A stretch of DNA of 64,000 nt from Ceratotherium simum simum (lineage: Eukaryota; Chordata; Mammalia; Perissodactyla; Rhinocerotidae), in the NCBI RefSeq assembly GCF_000283155.1, contig NW_004454170.1, forward strand, positions 9,485,675-9,549,674. The letters run 5' to 3'. Below the pieces are notes generated by a model that was given only the letters and a program-made list of their open reading frames with translations, made no database searches and was not told where the DNA came from. Below are positions 1 to 11,725 of the stretch, one piece after another. How positions within the stretch are numbered: the first letter of the stretch is position 1; each line of letters starts with the position of its first letter. A program made the position numbers and the translations under genes.

Positions 1-716
1 GCTCTAACAGAGAGACCCATCAATAATGCCACATTGTAAAGCAGACCGAAGTTTAGTTCTTTCTCAGGTAACAGTACAAGGTGAGCGTTTAGGCAGTAGG
101 TGGCTCTCCTCCACCTGGTCATTCAGAGATCCAAGTTTCTTACACCTTGTTGATCCTCTACCCTCTAGGCCTTGACGTTATCTGCATAGTCAAGGTTGAG
201 TCATTGCCTTGTCTGGGTCCCAGTGTTTGGGAAGAGGGAGGAGACACTTCTGGGTCTTAGGGTGCAGGCCTGAAGGTGGCACACAGCACTTCTGCTCACA
301 TTCCTTTGGTGGAAATTTAGCCACTTGGACATATCTAACTTCAAAGAAGGCTGGGAGATATGACCAGGATAAAAGAAAGAAAAAATTTTGGTGGACAATT
401 AGAGTTATATTACCCCCAAATTTTCAATCTGGAGCTTTCAAGTTACTTTGCAACTCCAAGAATAGAATGAGACTCCGGACATTGACCATAAAATCAGAGC
501 TACATGGAAGATCAGAAATACGAGAGGAAATTCTCTTCTCATGTCAATTATTTGTTAAAAAGCCAAGTAATTTCACAAGCATCTTGCTGGAACAGTGAAG
601 CATTGAGATTTTAAGGAATTTCCAGCAAGCCAGACATAGTAAAAGAAAATCAATTGTATAGGACTCATTATTACTAACTTAAGATATCTAAAATTTCATA
701 GATAAGCTCTTTAATT
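1..716. other. Intergenic, no gene recognised
   Basis: No exon with plausible splice sites. The 129-codon open frame at 209-598 has no family resemblance and looks like chance. The segment may contain an old LTR or L1 relic that I cannot assign. Confidence 0.5.
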
Positions 717-763
717 AAGAAAGAGAAAGAAAGAGAGAAAGAAAGAAAGAAAGAAACGGAGAG

Positions 764-796
<33 letters not shown>

Positions 797-921
797 AATA
801 GAGAGAGAAATAGAGAGAAAGAGAGAGAGAGAAATAGAGAGAAAGAGAGAGAGGAAGGGAGGAAGGGAGGAAGGAAGGAAGGAAGGAAGAAAGGAAGGAA
901 GGAAGGAAGAAAGAAAGGAAG
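717..921. repeat. GA-rich microsatellite (GAAA/GAGA/GGAA)n
   Basis: About 205 bp of almost pure purine on the plus strand. It changes along its length from AAAG/AGAG units to GGAA units, with isolated T or C interruptions (GAAATAGAGA). The minus-strand open frame across it (Ser/Leu/Phe repeats) is a by-product. Confidence 0.95.
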
Positions 922-3900
922 ACCTAACATAGTGCCTGGCATAAAGTAGGCACTTAAATGTCAGTATCCCTCACTTGCAGCATATTTTTTCTCTCCAGGG
1001 GCTGTCTTGGCTCACCTAAGAAAAGGTCATGGGATCCAGGATAGCAGAGGGAGCTGCTGCAGCCCAGAGAGCCCAGAGAGCCCAGAGACTCAGAGGGCAA
1101 AGGCAGGAGCACCAAGATAGCATCCAGGGTTGCCCACTGGGTTGTGGTATCCTGAACACCAAGAGGTGGTGGTGGCCCATATAACACCCAAGAGCCACTT
1201 CTCACTCATCAAGACTTTTCCTGGCTGGCAAGCCTCTTCTCACCTCGCTTCTCTAGCCCCGGTAACTGCTCCAATTCCATCTTGTTAGGCCACTATCTCT
1301 GCCTTGCAGTGGGAAGGAAACCCAGCCTGTAAGAGCTGTGGCAATCAGGGGCAAAGGCAGGTGTGTATGGCCCTGAGGGGAGTTCACCCATTGCGCCACA
1401 TGCGCCTGCTACCTTACAGACAAGGAGAGTGGTGAGCTCCCTGTGGCCGCTCAGGTTCTTGTTTGTTTTGTTCAGACAAGTAGGAAAGTGCAGAAATGTG
1501 ATGTGAGAAATTTCCCCAAGTTCAATCAGGACAATTACAGATGCCTCTATTTCTGGATAGTTGAGCAAATTCTTGTCTAGGTGGCCTAAACCAAAGGTCA
1601 CTCATGTTGAATCTAAAGCCCAGTATTGACCTATGTCCACTGTCAAGAGATGGTAGTCACAAGAAAAGGAGGGAAAAGGACAGGACAATAAAGAAAATGC
1701 CATTTGAGAAATCCCCTGTAGAAGAATAAGCACTAGAATTATTATTTTGAGCTCTGTAAAACAAACATGAAACACACGCACACACAAAACCCCATGAATC
1801 AACACCAGTTGTTTGTAAAGCCTTGTGCTAGATATGAGAAGGAGAGGGGGAGGAAGGCCTTTATTTTACAGGCCTTCAGGTGGACAAGGAAAAAACAGGG
1901 AAGACAAAATTGTCCTAAAAGAAACATTATTAGTGAAGTAAAACACAGCAGAGTCAATATGTCAAAGTGAACAGACAGTGAATGAAATGAATCTGGGAAA
2001 GAAATGAGTTTGTTTAATGATTCACTTATTCAATCATTCACTCCACAAACATTTATTAAATACCAGCTTGTACCATCCACTGTGATAGGGGTTAGAGACA
2101 CAAAAACAAATAGGACACAGACCTCGTCCTCCCAGCTAGAATTGGGAGACAGATGGCTAAGCAAATGCAAGCACGAATATGTCATCAGAGCTATCATAAT
2201 ATCTGTACAAGGTTCAGGGCAATTCCAACCAGGTGGCAAGTCTGGGCAGAGGCCAAGGGGAGGCTTCTGAGAAGGGGTGTCAAGGGGACAGCTCTGATGA
2301 GCCAGTGAGCAGCAGCGTGTAGGGAGCAGGTGCAGGGTTTGAGGTGCTGGGGCAGTCACTATAGTCTTAGAAACCTAAGCTCCTAAAGCAACTATTTCTG
2401 TGGCATGCCAGTAAAACCTGGAAAGCAACAACTTAATAGGAAAGGTGCATATTCTAGGGAGAAGGTGATGATGGGGAACTATTGAACTGTATGAACTAGT
2501 TGGAAAGCTGCTGGGCAGCCCCCCGCCCTCATCGGGCAGCTGGTTATCAGACTGGTGATGCCTAATTGGCACAGGAACCACCTTGATGAAGCAAAGAGCA
2601 AGCTCACCCACCAAACTTCCTTTTAGGAGATGTTATCCTAAAACTGCCACCCTGGAGCAGACAGAAAGCAGCTGGGAGGTCCCCATGGTTGGACTCTGGA
2701 GGTAGACAACCTAAGTTGGAAGCATGGCTCTTTATTTAACAGATGGACAAAACACTTGTATTGGTTGCAAGTAATACACACTCAAGCTAATATAAGTAAA
2801 AATGGTCCATTTAACGTAAAGACACAGGGCTGCTCTTAATACTGGAGGGCAAGAAGGCATCCAGGTCTCAGGAAGGACCAGAAGCAGGGAAGTGGGTGGC
2901 TGCCCACCAGGAACCACGTGGTGCACTCTCCCTGTCTCTGCTTCTCTCTGGGCATCTGCTTTCTCTGTCTGTCTGTCTCTCTCCCTCTCTCTGTCTCAGC
3001 CACCCACAGTGTCCCTGTTTCCACCTTACAGCTCCCACCCCGTGGAAAGCCTGGATCTCTCTTTGGACATAGTTCCAGATGCCTGGGGGAGGCTATGACT
3101 CAGCTGAGGACAGGAGAGCAGGGTTCATGCTGAACAGATGGCTGCTGGAAGCTACCACTGTGGGCAGTTGTGAGGGTTCTTGTGAGTTAGGCAGGTACCT
3201 CAAAGGGGATCAACCATAGTTCTTCATATCTCTGGACCCTGTCCCTGAAGATAACAGTCATTGCTTTATCTGTTTATTCAATAGATTTTATGAGTTAATA
3301 TATGTAAAGCAACTACCATAGTTGGTAGGTCCTCAGTAAATGGAGGTGATTATAATTACTATATTAGTCAATAAAGATAGAATGTGATCTATTTTTAGGA
3401 AAGCCCAATCCAGGAGACTGGCATGCAGCCTTCTTTCCTCCACCAAAGCTGTTCATATTAACATAAAGACTTGGGGCAAGGCCTCTCTTCCTTTGCCTCA
3501 GCCCCCATCTTTCTCATCTCTCATCTCTCAGTTACAACTTAAAGCTCCCACCTCCACATCTCCCCAAGCTTTCTTTGCTATTACAAATCAATCATTTACT
3601 CTTTGGGCACCTGTCCCCCCACAGGTACTCATCCATAATGACCATATTTAGGAGTGTCACATTTTATGGTGATTATATGTCTTTCTTCTTTATTAAACTT
3701 AAAACCTGTGGGCTGAGAGACCACATCTTCATACCCAGGACATTGCCATGCATCTAGTGTTCACTTGATAATATTTGTTGGTTCACCATGTTTTCACAGC
3801 AAGGGCAATGTCCATTTATAGACTCATAACAGGAATTTCAAGAACTCATTTATTTCGAGCCACTGTCTTTAGCCGGGATAAAGTTTAAGTTTCCTAAACA

Positions 3901-3940
3901 AATGACCATGTATTTTATTTCTACTCTCACTTAAGCCGAC
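922..3940. other. Intergenic, ancient repeat debris, no gene
   Basis: An L2/MIR-like tail at about 925-960 adjoins the microsatellite. Other ancient mammalian repeat-like segments lie at about 2030-2340 and 2735-3140; the latter contains a TCTG/TCTC-rich pyrimidine tract at 2930-3005. A MIR-like end lies at 3250-3365 and an L2-like tail at 3700-3780. Families are judged by eye only. Confidence 0.45.
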
Positions 3941-3944
3941 AGTC

Positions 3945-4490
3945 ATACAACCTGGGATTTGGAAGGGACTTGGTAGGTCTTCTAGGTCAGGCACCTCTCC
4001 AAGGCGTGCTTTCTGCCCTGAGACATGGGCATCTGGTCTCTGCTTGAATAGGGAGCTTGTTGCCTTCCTAGGAAGCTCACCCCAGCTTCATTCTTTTACG
4101 ATTTAGAGAGTTCTTCTTTGTACGAAGAATTTCAAATCTGCCCCTGTGTCACTTCCACTAAATGTACCTCATTCTGTAGGACCAGAACTAATGCCTCTTT
4201 CCCATGGCAGCCCTCCTCGTACATGGAATGAGGGCCCAGTTCACTATATCGTGTCCCCTCTAAGGCTCTTCTCTTCAACCCAAGTGTCCTTAAATCCTTC
4301 TCCACAAGAGACAGTTTACAGACTCTTTGTTTCCCCTTCCGCACCCGATATGTTGTTTCCCTTTGTGAATCTTTCTTAGAGCACAGAATCCAACATTGCG
4401 CATAACACTCCAGCCCAGTATGACTGCTGAGGGGAGCGGGATTAGGAACTGTGTTCTAGATCTAGCTACTGTGATTGTATTCATGCTGTG
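3945..4490 (+). repeat. LINE CR1/L3 relic
   Basis: The order of phrases follows the CR1/L3 3' region: a segment about a small-sample lesion list is absent, but TTGGAAGGGACTTGG, then GGGAGCTTGTTGCCTTCC, AGAGAGTTCTTCTTTGTACG, a CTCTTCTCTTCAACCCAAG block and ACACTCCAGCCCAGTATGAC occur in the expected order. Highly diverged; no coding capacity. Confidence 0.6.
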
Positions 4491-4837
4491 TGGATTTGAG
4501 CTAGTTTTTTCTTTCTTTTTTGTTTTTTTGATAGAACTATCACAATTTTGGCTCATATTGGTTTTTAACTCTTCATATATTTTTTCAAAATATGAAAATT
4601 ACTTTTTCTTATAAATGTAGTATACATTTATTATGAAAATTCAGGGGGAAAAAAGCAAAATATGAAAGGATAAAGAAGAGAATAACAACCATATTGTAAC
4701 CCTTCCTCTTAAAGTTAACTATTGTTTACATTTTGTTATATGTTCTTCCAGATATCATTTTCTATGCATAAACACACACACTTTTACAAAAGTGGGATTA
4801 AACCTCTATGCTGCTAATTCTTTGCCATTCCTCTCAT

Positions 4838-5266
4838 TGAAAGGTGGGGTCTATTTCCTCTCACCTGTGTCTGGGCTGAGCCTGAGGCTAGTTTTAACCA
4901 ATTGTGGAACTAACACTGGGTAACTTCCAAGGCTGGGCCTTAAGAGATCTCAGCTTCTGCCTTAATCTCTTGGAAGGTCCTTCTTGGAGCCCAACTACCA
5001 TGTGAGGAAGCCTAACCAGCCACATGGAGAGGCCCACAAGGAGAACTGAAGCCTGTGTCTGAGAACACCACAGAGCTCCCAGATGGCGGCCAGTATCAAC
5101 CATCAACTACGTGAATGAGGTCCTTTTGGACCTTTCAATTACCCCAGAGCCCCAGTCAGTACCAAGTGATGCAGAACAATCCACTGAATCATAAGAAGTA
5201 ATAAATCATCGTTTTAAACAACTAGGTTTTGGGGTAGTTTGTTACAACAGCAATAGATAACTGAAA
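4838..5266 (+). mobile_element. MLT1-type LTR fragment (ERVL-MaLR)
   Basis: The 3' half reads like MaLR LTRs: the plus strand ends in a poly(A)-signal-like AATAAATCATC region, then GGGGTAGTTTGTTACAACAGC and CAATAGATAACTGAAA. No internal retroviral genes. Too old for subfamily assignment by eye. Confidence 0.65.
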
Positions 5267-5267
5267 T

Positions 5268-5560
5268 AATTACACATAATGTCAGCAAATATTTATACAG
5301 CGCTAGGCATATGTGCTATGTGCTAGGCATGGTTATTAAATTCTTTATACATATTAACTCACACAATCCTCGCAATAACCCTATGAGGTAAGTACTGTGA
5401 TTATATATTATTGTCCCCATTTTATAGATGAGGAAACTGAGACACAGGGAAATAAGAAACTTGCTCAGGTAAGTATACAGTGAGTCAGTGATGGGGCTGG
5501 GATTTGAACCGACGCAGTCTATTAGGTTCCAGAGTCTGTGCTCTAGACCACCATACCCTA
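5268..5560 (+). repeat. MIR SINE
   Basis: Contains the MIR core order: GTGCTAGGCATGGTTATTAAATTC, TTAACTCACACAATCCTCGC, CCTATGAGGTAAGTACTGTG, ATAGATGAGGAAACTGAGAC, GGGGCTGGGATTTGAACC. Ancient tRNA-derived SINE shared by mammals. Confidence 0.85.
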
Positions 5561-5900
5561 CGACTTCTCTGCTGCTTTCTCTTATTTAAGATATCACGAA
5601 CAACTTTCAGTGTCAATAAATAGCAATCTACAAAATCATACTTAAGGGCCACATGTTGAAATCTTGATTCAATCATCCAAAATATTAGCAATCGCTTCTA
5701 GTTTTGGGATTCTCTTCAGTGGATATATATTCTATTAAAGTCTTCAAGTTGTTGATAAAATTTGTTGAATAGAACAGATCTCAGGAGTGAGCACCCTTGA
5801 ACCCACTGACATCTCCTTCCAGAGTGACATCACTTAGCAATACTCTTTAAGTACAGATTGTTCAACAATCTGGAATCTGCTCAGTGTTCTATTGTCTTAG

Positions 5901-6088
5901 CCATTGGTTCCCAAGCACAGGCTGGGAGATAGGCCACATAGAAATCATGTGGGCACTTGTTAAAATACAGGTTCTCAGGCTTTGCCCCCAACTCTCCAGT
6001 AATAGAATCTCTGAAAATGAGGCCCAGGAATCTGCATTCTAATGGTCCTCCATATGATTCTGAAGACAGCTAGGTTTGGGAACCATTG
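5901..6088 (+). mobile_element. MER5A-like hAT-Charlie MITE
   Basis: Begins with a CATTGGTTCCCAAGCAC-type end and closes with the inverse TTTGGGAACCATTG. A characteristic GGCCCAGGAATCTGCATTC stretch lies between them. Non-autonomous. Confidence 0.7.
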
Positions 6089-6089
6089 A

Positions 6090-8190
6090 TCTAATCTCCA
6101 TTTCTCCTTCTCCATATTGATAGCTCTGTCAAATCCCATACCAAATTCCACGTACACTAAGTCTGTGAGAATCTTCTGGTCGTCATTTGAGAGATGTCCT
6201 GGCTCCACTCTTAACCAGTTATATGAGTTCATCTTTGGACTTTTTTCATCCAGGAGATTGGATTAATTATTATAGTGGATGCTGTGGTGTGCCCACACAT
6301 CCATTTTTCAAGATGGAGTCACTCATTCCCTCAACTTTTGGGAATGTTGGCTGCTGACAGTTTACAGGTGGTCCAAGGTCACAACTCCTCTAGGAGTGTA
6401 GCCTGTATCCAGTGACTGGTTGATGAGGAAGTATGAAGACCCAGCCCCTAGCCTCAAGCTGAGCCAATCTGAAGAGCAATCCTATGAGGTTGACCTGAGA
6501 ACTTTGTCACATCTGCTTCAAAGTGCAATTCATCCTTCTGCCCAATTTCTACTCCCTTCACTCACTCATAGGTGTGGATCCCAAGGACACTCCTCAGCAA
6601 ACTTCCTGCACACAATCTCCATCTCAGTCTGTTTCCTAAGGAACCGATTACCACAATGACATTTTGCTCCTGATTTCGATTGAATTGACAGCACAGACTC
6701 TCCTCTCAGGACTTTTTTGACCATCCTGGGCTCTCTGTTCAGCTTGAAGAGCATTCTCCTCTTCATCCTCCTTCCATTCATTCCTCATTCATTGAGCAAA
6801 CTTTTATTATACTCCTACTATGTGCCAGGCCCTGAGCTCAGCCTGGGTAATCAGAGACTTGCCCGTGTCCCCAGTAGTGGAAAGAGAGTAAGCACTTAGG
6901 AGATGAATGGCTCCTTTGTTTCTTTGTCATTTGTTGACACTGTACCATTACCCAGGCTGTGGGACTAGCCCATCTTCTTGCTCTGAACATGACCCAATGG
7001 GCCTTATTATTGCTGGTCATGGTTGGCAAGACCCCTCTTTGTAGGTGCTTTAACCTTCCTGGGACCATTCTTACGGGTTTGTGTCTCTTTGTATTCCCTT
7101 CCAGCTCCTGTAGCCAGGCTGGTCAAGGGCCAGCATAAATGTTTCATTCATTTAGGACACTATTGTCTATTTCATGCTTACTGGGCTTGGGGTAGTGCAA
7201 AATCTATGGGAAAGGATCTTAAGGCCTTCCAGAAGGGTTGGGGCAGGAGTAAGGGATCAGAGTTCAAATTTTCATCCAACAATCCATCTAGGAACTACCT
7301 ATCTCAGGCAAAACGAATAAATCAGCCACATTTGCTGTTGCCACCCCTCTCTTTTGTCAACTCCAGCCCCTGAGGGCACTCTTCAGCTCTTTCTCTCCAC
7401 TCCTTTCCATGGATCTGCAGCCTCCTTGTTTTCTCTTCTGCACACTTCCCCCTCCCTTTGCTGTCAATCATTTTCATTTTTTATTATTTTTCACTTGAAC
7501 GAGACTGAGTCATAATGCACATTTTCCAGGGATCATCACATTTTAAGCTTTTTCTTATACCCTATTGCAACATGAAAGGCTTTGTGCAATGGACAAGGAC
7601 AAGGCATCTGCAGACATTAAGAAAGCAGAGGGCTCTTTTCAGCCCTTTGCAATCACATCACGTCCAAGGGCTCTTCATTGAACAGATTTAACAATCTAGC
7701 ATAAAAGCAGAAACAACCCAATCCCAACACTCTCATTGTATAGATGAGAAACAGTGAGGTTGAGCAGTTTTCCAAAGTCACACAGCAGTAATTGCCGGAG
7801 TAGGAAAAGAAGGCAGCTTCAGTTGGCAAGGAAAGAGTAGATGGATGGTACATTTTAGGAAGGGCTCTGCCTGTGGGAGGTGCTCATTTCTGGATACTGC
7901 CTCAGAGTATTACTTTAATTGATTACTTACAGAAATGGACCTATTCTTTTTTGTCAGGCCTCTTTTACCTGCTATCCCTCCACAGTGGGTCAAGACTAAG
8001 CCCTAAGTGCCCTTTTTTACTGGATCAGGAGCAAAAGAATCCAGGCTCTAGTCCACCTGGTTCCATCAGCTACGAGTTTTCTGACCTTAAAAACACCATT
8101 TAACTGCCATATCCTTAGTTTTCCAGCCTGGCCTTGCTCCCACAGTTGTGGGGTATCAGCCAGATAAAGCACACAAAATCTCTCTGAAAG
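6090..8190. other. Intergenic, no gene recognised
   Basis: No exon. An L2/ancient repeat-like piece at about 6780-6860 has TTCATTGAGCAAAC and CTATGTGCCAGGCCCTGAG. A MIR-like 3' part lies at about 7730-7800. The rest is unassigned. Confidence 0.45.
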
Positions 8191-8194
8191 ATGG

Positions 8195-8375
8195 AGAGCA
8201 TTTTGCAGCCTGTGGAGCCATTTTCCATCCTGCCTGTGCACTGGAATCCTCCATGGAGCTTGAAATGGCAGGGGTGGGTGGTTGTTGTGAGGGGGTGCAG
8301 GGTCCTGGTGTCTGGGAAGTTTTTTTTTAAGCTCCACAGGTGATTTTGATGCACTGCCAAGTGTGGAAACCACTG
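8195..8375 (+). mobile_element. MER5-like hAT MITE, diverged
   Basis: Ends in AAGCTCCACAGGTGATTTTGATGC and GTGTGGAAACCACTG, matching the MER5 right end. The left end has decayed. Confidence 0.5.
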
Positions 8376-11300
8376 ACAAAGTATAAAAGACAAGCAGGAG
8401 AGGGGAGATAAATTACACTGTTGGCTAAAAAGAAGTCTTAGATTATCTACCTGCACATTTTAAACTCTGTTTAGAGTGGATAACTAAGGGCCAACCTAAA
8501 CAACAATGAAATTGCCTACCTTTTTCAGGGCACGCAAAACCCTAATCTCAGGTACCTTTCCTTCTCCTAGAAAATATGTATATTACTTCAATGACATTGC
8601 TCTTACCTTGCAGTCACACTCTTACCTTTCTGACACACGTGTCAGGAAGCATCTCGACCTGCCTCCATCCTGAAGTCAGAATCCAAGTAACTTCTTTTAT
8701 TCTTTGACATCTGAGTAATCACGCTGGCCCTGGTGTGTCCTTTCAGGTCCAAGAAAACAATCTGATTAGGTCCTGGGAAATGGATTCATGTAGCCCAAAT
8801 CTCCATGGGTGATCTATAACGCAGACTGTGAATGTATTCCGTGAGGCTATTCTGTCAGAGTCCTCCTGTTCCTTTTTCAAGAACTGAGTGGCCTTGAGCA
8901 AGCTGCTCAGTCTCTCCAAGTCTCTGAGATGATTATCACCACCTGATCATCACCCCTTATGAAATATTTCCTCCCTTGTAGCAGTTCTCTTGGGAGTGCC
9001 AGTTGAGTGTGATCGGAAACTTGCTGCAGTGGCCATAACATTAAAGAAAATGGGTAAGAGTGAGAACAAATTTGAGGAACATTTCTTTCAGTCCCTGAGA
9101 CACCAATGTAGACAGCTGTTACTGCTGTCTGCCCAGCACCTCTTTCCCTTCCTCTGGGGACAGAACTTTCTTCCTTGGGGGAACTGCTCCTTTCTTCCTC
9201 CATATGGTGCTGGGCTGCTGATCAAAGGACACTGGCCCATTCCTCTGAGGCCACAGGGATGGGCATGTGACCCTGGCTTAACCATAATAACATCCTACTC
9301 ACCTGGCCACAGCAACTGGTATGGGGATTCATCCAAGGACCAAGCCAAAGGAAAAAAAAAAAAAATCAGGGTTTTTTTCTAAATAAAGCTGGTGGGAAAA
9401 ACTAACTTTTCTTTCTGGTCAAGTTTCTATATAACTGTGACACCAGAGCTGCCAAGTGAGAAGGTTGGGATGACGGGGCCACCATCCAGAGATGAGGCTG
9501 TGAGAGACAGAGATGGAAACAAGGAAAGAGAGCATGTTTTTATGGTGTCAAGTTCCATCTGACTGTCCTGGCATTATTTGGCAACTATTCTTCTGATTCT
9601 TTGAGCTACCCCAAGATTTTTCCCCAAAGCCTCTTTTTTACTTAAGCCAGTTTGTTTTAGAATTTCTGTCACTTGCAACCCAGAGCCTTGAAGGACGGAA
9701 ACACTCTGACAGCTTTCCTCTCTATCGTATACTTTTTCGAAACTTCAAAAATTTGAGGCTCCGTGTGTCTAAGAACTGAGTGCATTCCAGCATTTCCTCG
9801 GTCAGAGTGTTGGATTGTTTGATGGTCACCTTGGCTATGCTGGGGACTATATTTCCCAGCATGCACTTCCCTGAATGATTGGTTAGAGTTGGCCAAAAGT
9901 GAGGTTGCGTGAGATGTGGGAGGCAGCAGTGAAGCAGCAGCCATCAGGCTCTCTCTGAAGGCTGCTGTTGGCTGGAGCTGGCGAGAGACACAGAAATGCA
10001 GCCAGGCTCCTGTGTGTCGCCCCTCTGCTCTGCTCCATGACCACTGGCCCTGCTGACCAACAGTGACCTCATGCCCACCATCACATGCTTTGCTGCAAAC
10101 TCACAGAGGCAGTAGCTACAAAGAGCCAAAGTTCTTTCCAAGATTCTGCACTAGCCCCTTGGTGGCCCCACTCCAATAGCCAGACCCGCCTTGCTTTCTG
10201 TAAGTTCTACTTTGTTCACCTGCACCAGGGCTGGTTGGCAACTTTTCTGCCATCTTTCAATTCCTCTTTTCAGATCTTTACTCTCCCAGTTCCTCCCACA
10301 ATTGTGCAAGATCTAATTCTTATAATAACTTTCTTATTCCATAATACTCATAGTGGTTCTGCTGGCATAGTTTAACCCTAACACAAATGGTACTGGGTGA
10401 ACCCTGACAAGGAAGATTCATGCTTCCTTTCTTTGCTTATGCCCACACCTAGTCCTTCTGTCTCTGTAGCTCTCTTCTCTGTTCACTGCATCTCTTTCAT
10501 CTTTTCATATCTCTTCCATGTGTTTGTGGGAAGATCTGATGCTGTTCCCGCTCATCTCACCATTGCGCTATTTGCTGTCTCAAGCTACTCTTCTCTCCGA
10601 CCTCTGCCTCGTTCACTTTCACACTATTTCCTACTCTCCATTCCAATCACAAGAATGGCTGGCTGGCAGCCTGGAGATTTAACACAGACAGGCATCCAGC
10701 TAAGGCAAATGCCGGGCTGTCCTGCCCAGAGCCTCCCACTCCTGATTTCCAATCAGGAAATGTCATTAGACAAGGAAACAAATACACTCAAAGAGAACTT
10801 AACGGGCACTGAGTATGGCCTATAGTAGATGCCAAATAAATATTTTTAAATGAATTAACATACTAAAAACTATTTGAGTTAAAATTATCAAGGAATATTT
10901 TAAAAATCAACATGGTATGCTGTTGATTGAATGCTGAGTTCATGAGTATAAAATTTCCACTGGGATGGGATCAAGGTCTCTTCCAGCTCTGTGATAATGG
11001 CTCAAAGGCCAGAGCCACTAATCCCAGCCCAGCCATTGCTCAATGTGCGACCTTGGTTGAGTCAGCTGGCCTTTCCAGGCTTTGGCTAGTCTATCTGGAT
11101 CAATGAAGTAAACAGAGAAAGATTTTAAAATCACGGTATCTCAGGCTTGGAAGCAACCTTAGGGGTTACCCTAATTCAGGCAGCTGACCCTTGCTTATCT
11201 CCATCTAGACTTTCCAGCGTCACTCAACCCTTCCCTCAGCTGGGGCCCTTTGGCCATGTGCCACTGTCCCACCACTGCGGGCAGAGGCGGGGGATGGTGA

Positions 11301-11470
11301 CTCAGGCCTCTGCTGGGACTCTCTCCAAGAGTCGGGACAAGTGTCTAACAGCAGAATTTTCTTCATATGGAATTAGGTACCCTAAATTTTAAAAAGGACA
11401 CTATTGTCCAGTTTGACATGAGACATGAACAGCAGAGTATAACTAGGTGAGGACTGAGAGAACTTGGAAC
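8376..11470. other. Intergenic, ancient repeat debris, no gene
   Basis: A MIR fragment lies at about 8880-8945 and a MIR-like block at about 10905-11110 (AATCCCAGCCCAGCCATTGC, TGTGCGACCTTGGTTGAGTC). An L2-like tail lies at 10805-10855. The 9800-10140 segment has a GGACTATATTTCCCAGCATGC motif common in old repeats. The 142-codon frame at 10397-10825 looks like chance. Confidence 0.4.
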
Positions 11471-11474
11471 ATGC

Positions 11475-11725
11475 AAGAGGAAGAATAATTTATTACAAAC
11501 AAGAATAAAGAGAGTAGCTACCACTATTGGGCATCTAGTACATGCTACACACTTTATATCTGTGTTAACATTCAATCCTCACAGCAACTCTACAACGCAG
11601 GTTGTGTCATCTCCAATTTACAAATGAGGGAATTGAGATCCCGTGATCTCCAGTAATGTGCCTCGAGTTGCTCAACTGGTAAGTGGCAGATTTGGGATGC
11701 CAGATACTTTGGAGTGACCCTGACT
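11475..11725 (+). repeat. MIR SINE
   Basis: MIR core: CATGCTACACACTTTATATC, AACATTCAATCCTCACAGC, ACAAATGAGGGAATTGAGATC, GCTCAACTGGTAAGTGGCAG. Confidence 0.8.

Noticed and set aside
209..598. 129-codon plus-strand open frame near the left edge
   Set aside because: No motif or repeat of known protein families; isolated.
715..942. 75-codon Ser/Leu/Phe-repeat open frame on the minus strand
   Set aside because: Translation of the GA microsatellite; no codon bias or flanking gene structure.
10397..10825. 142-codon plus-strand open frame
   Set aside because: Ends in an L2-like tail; no family resemblance.
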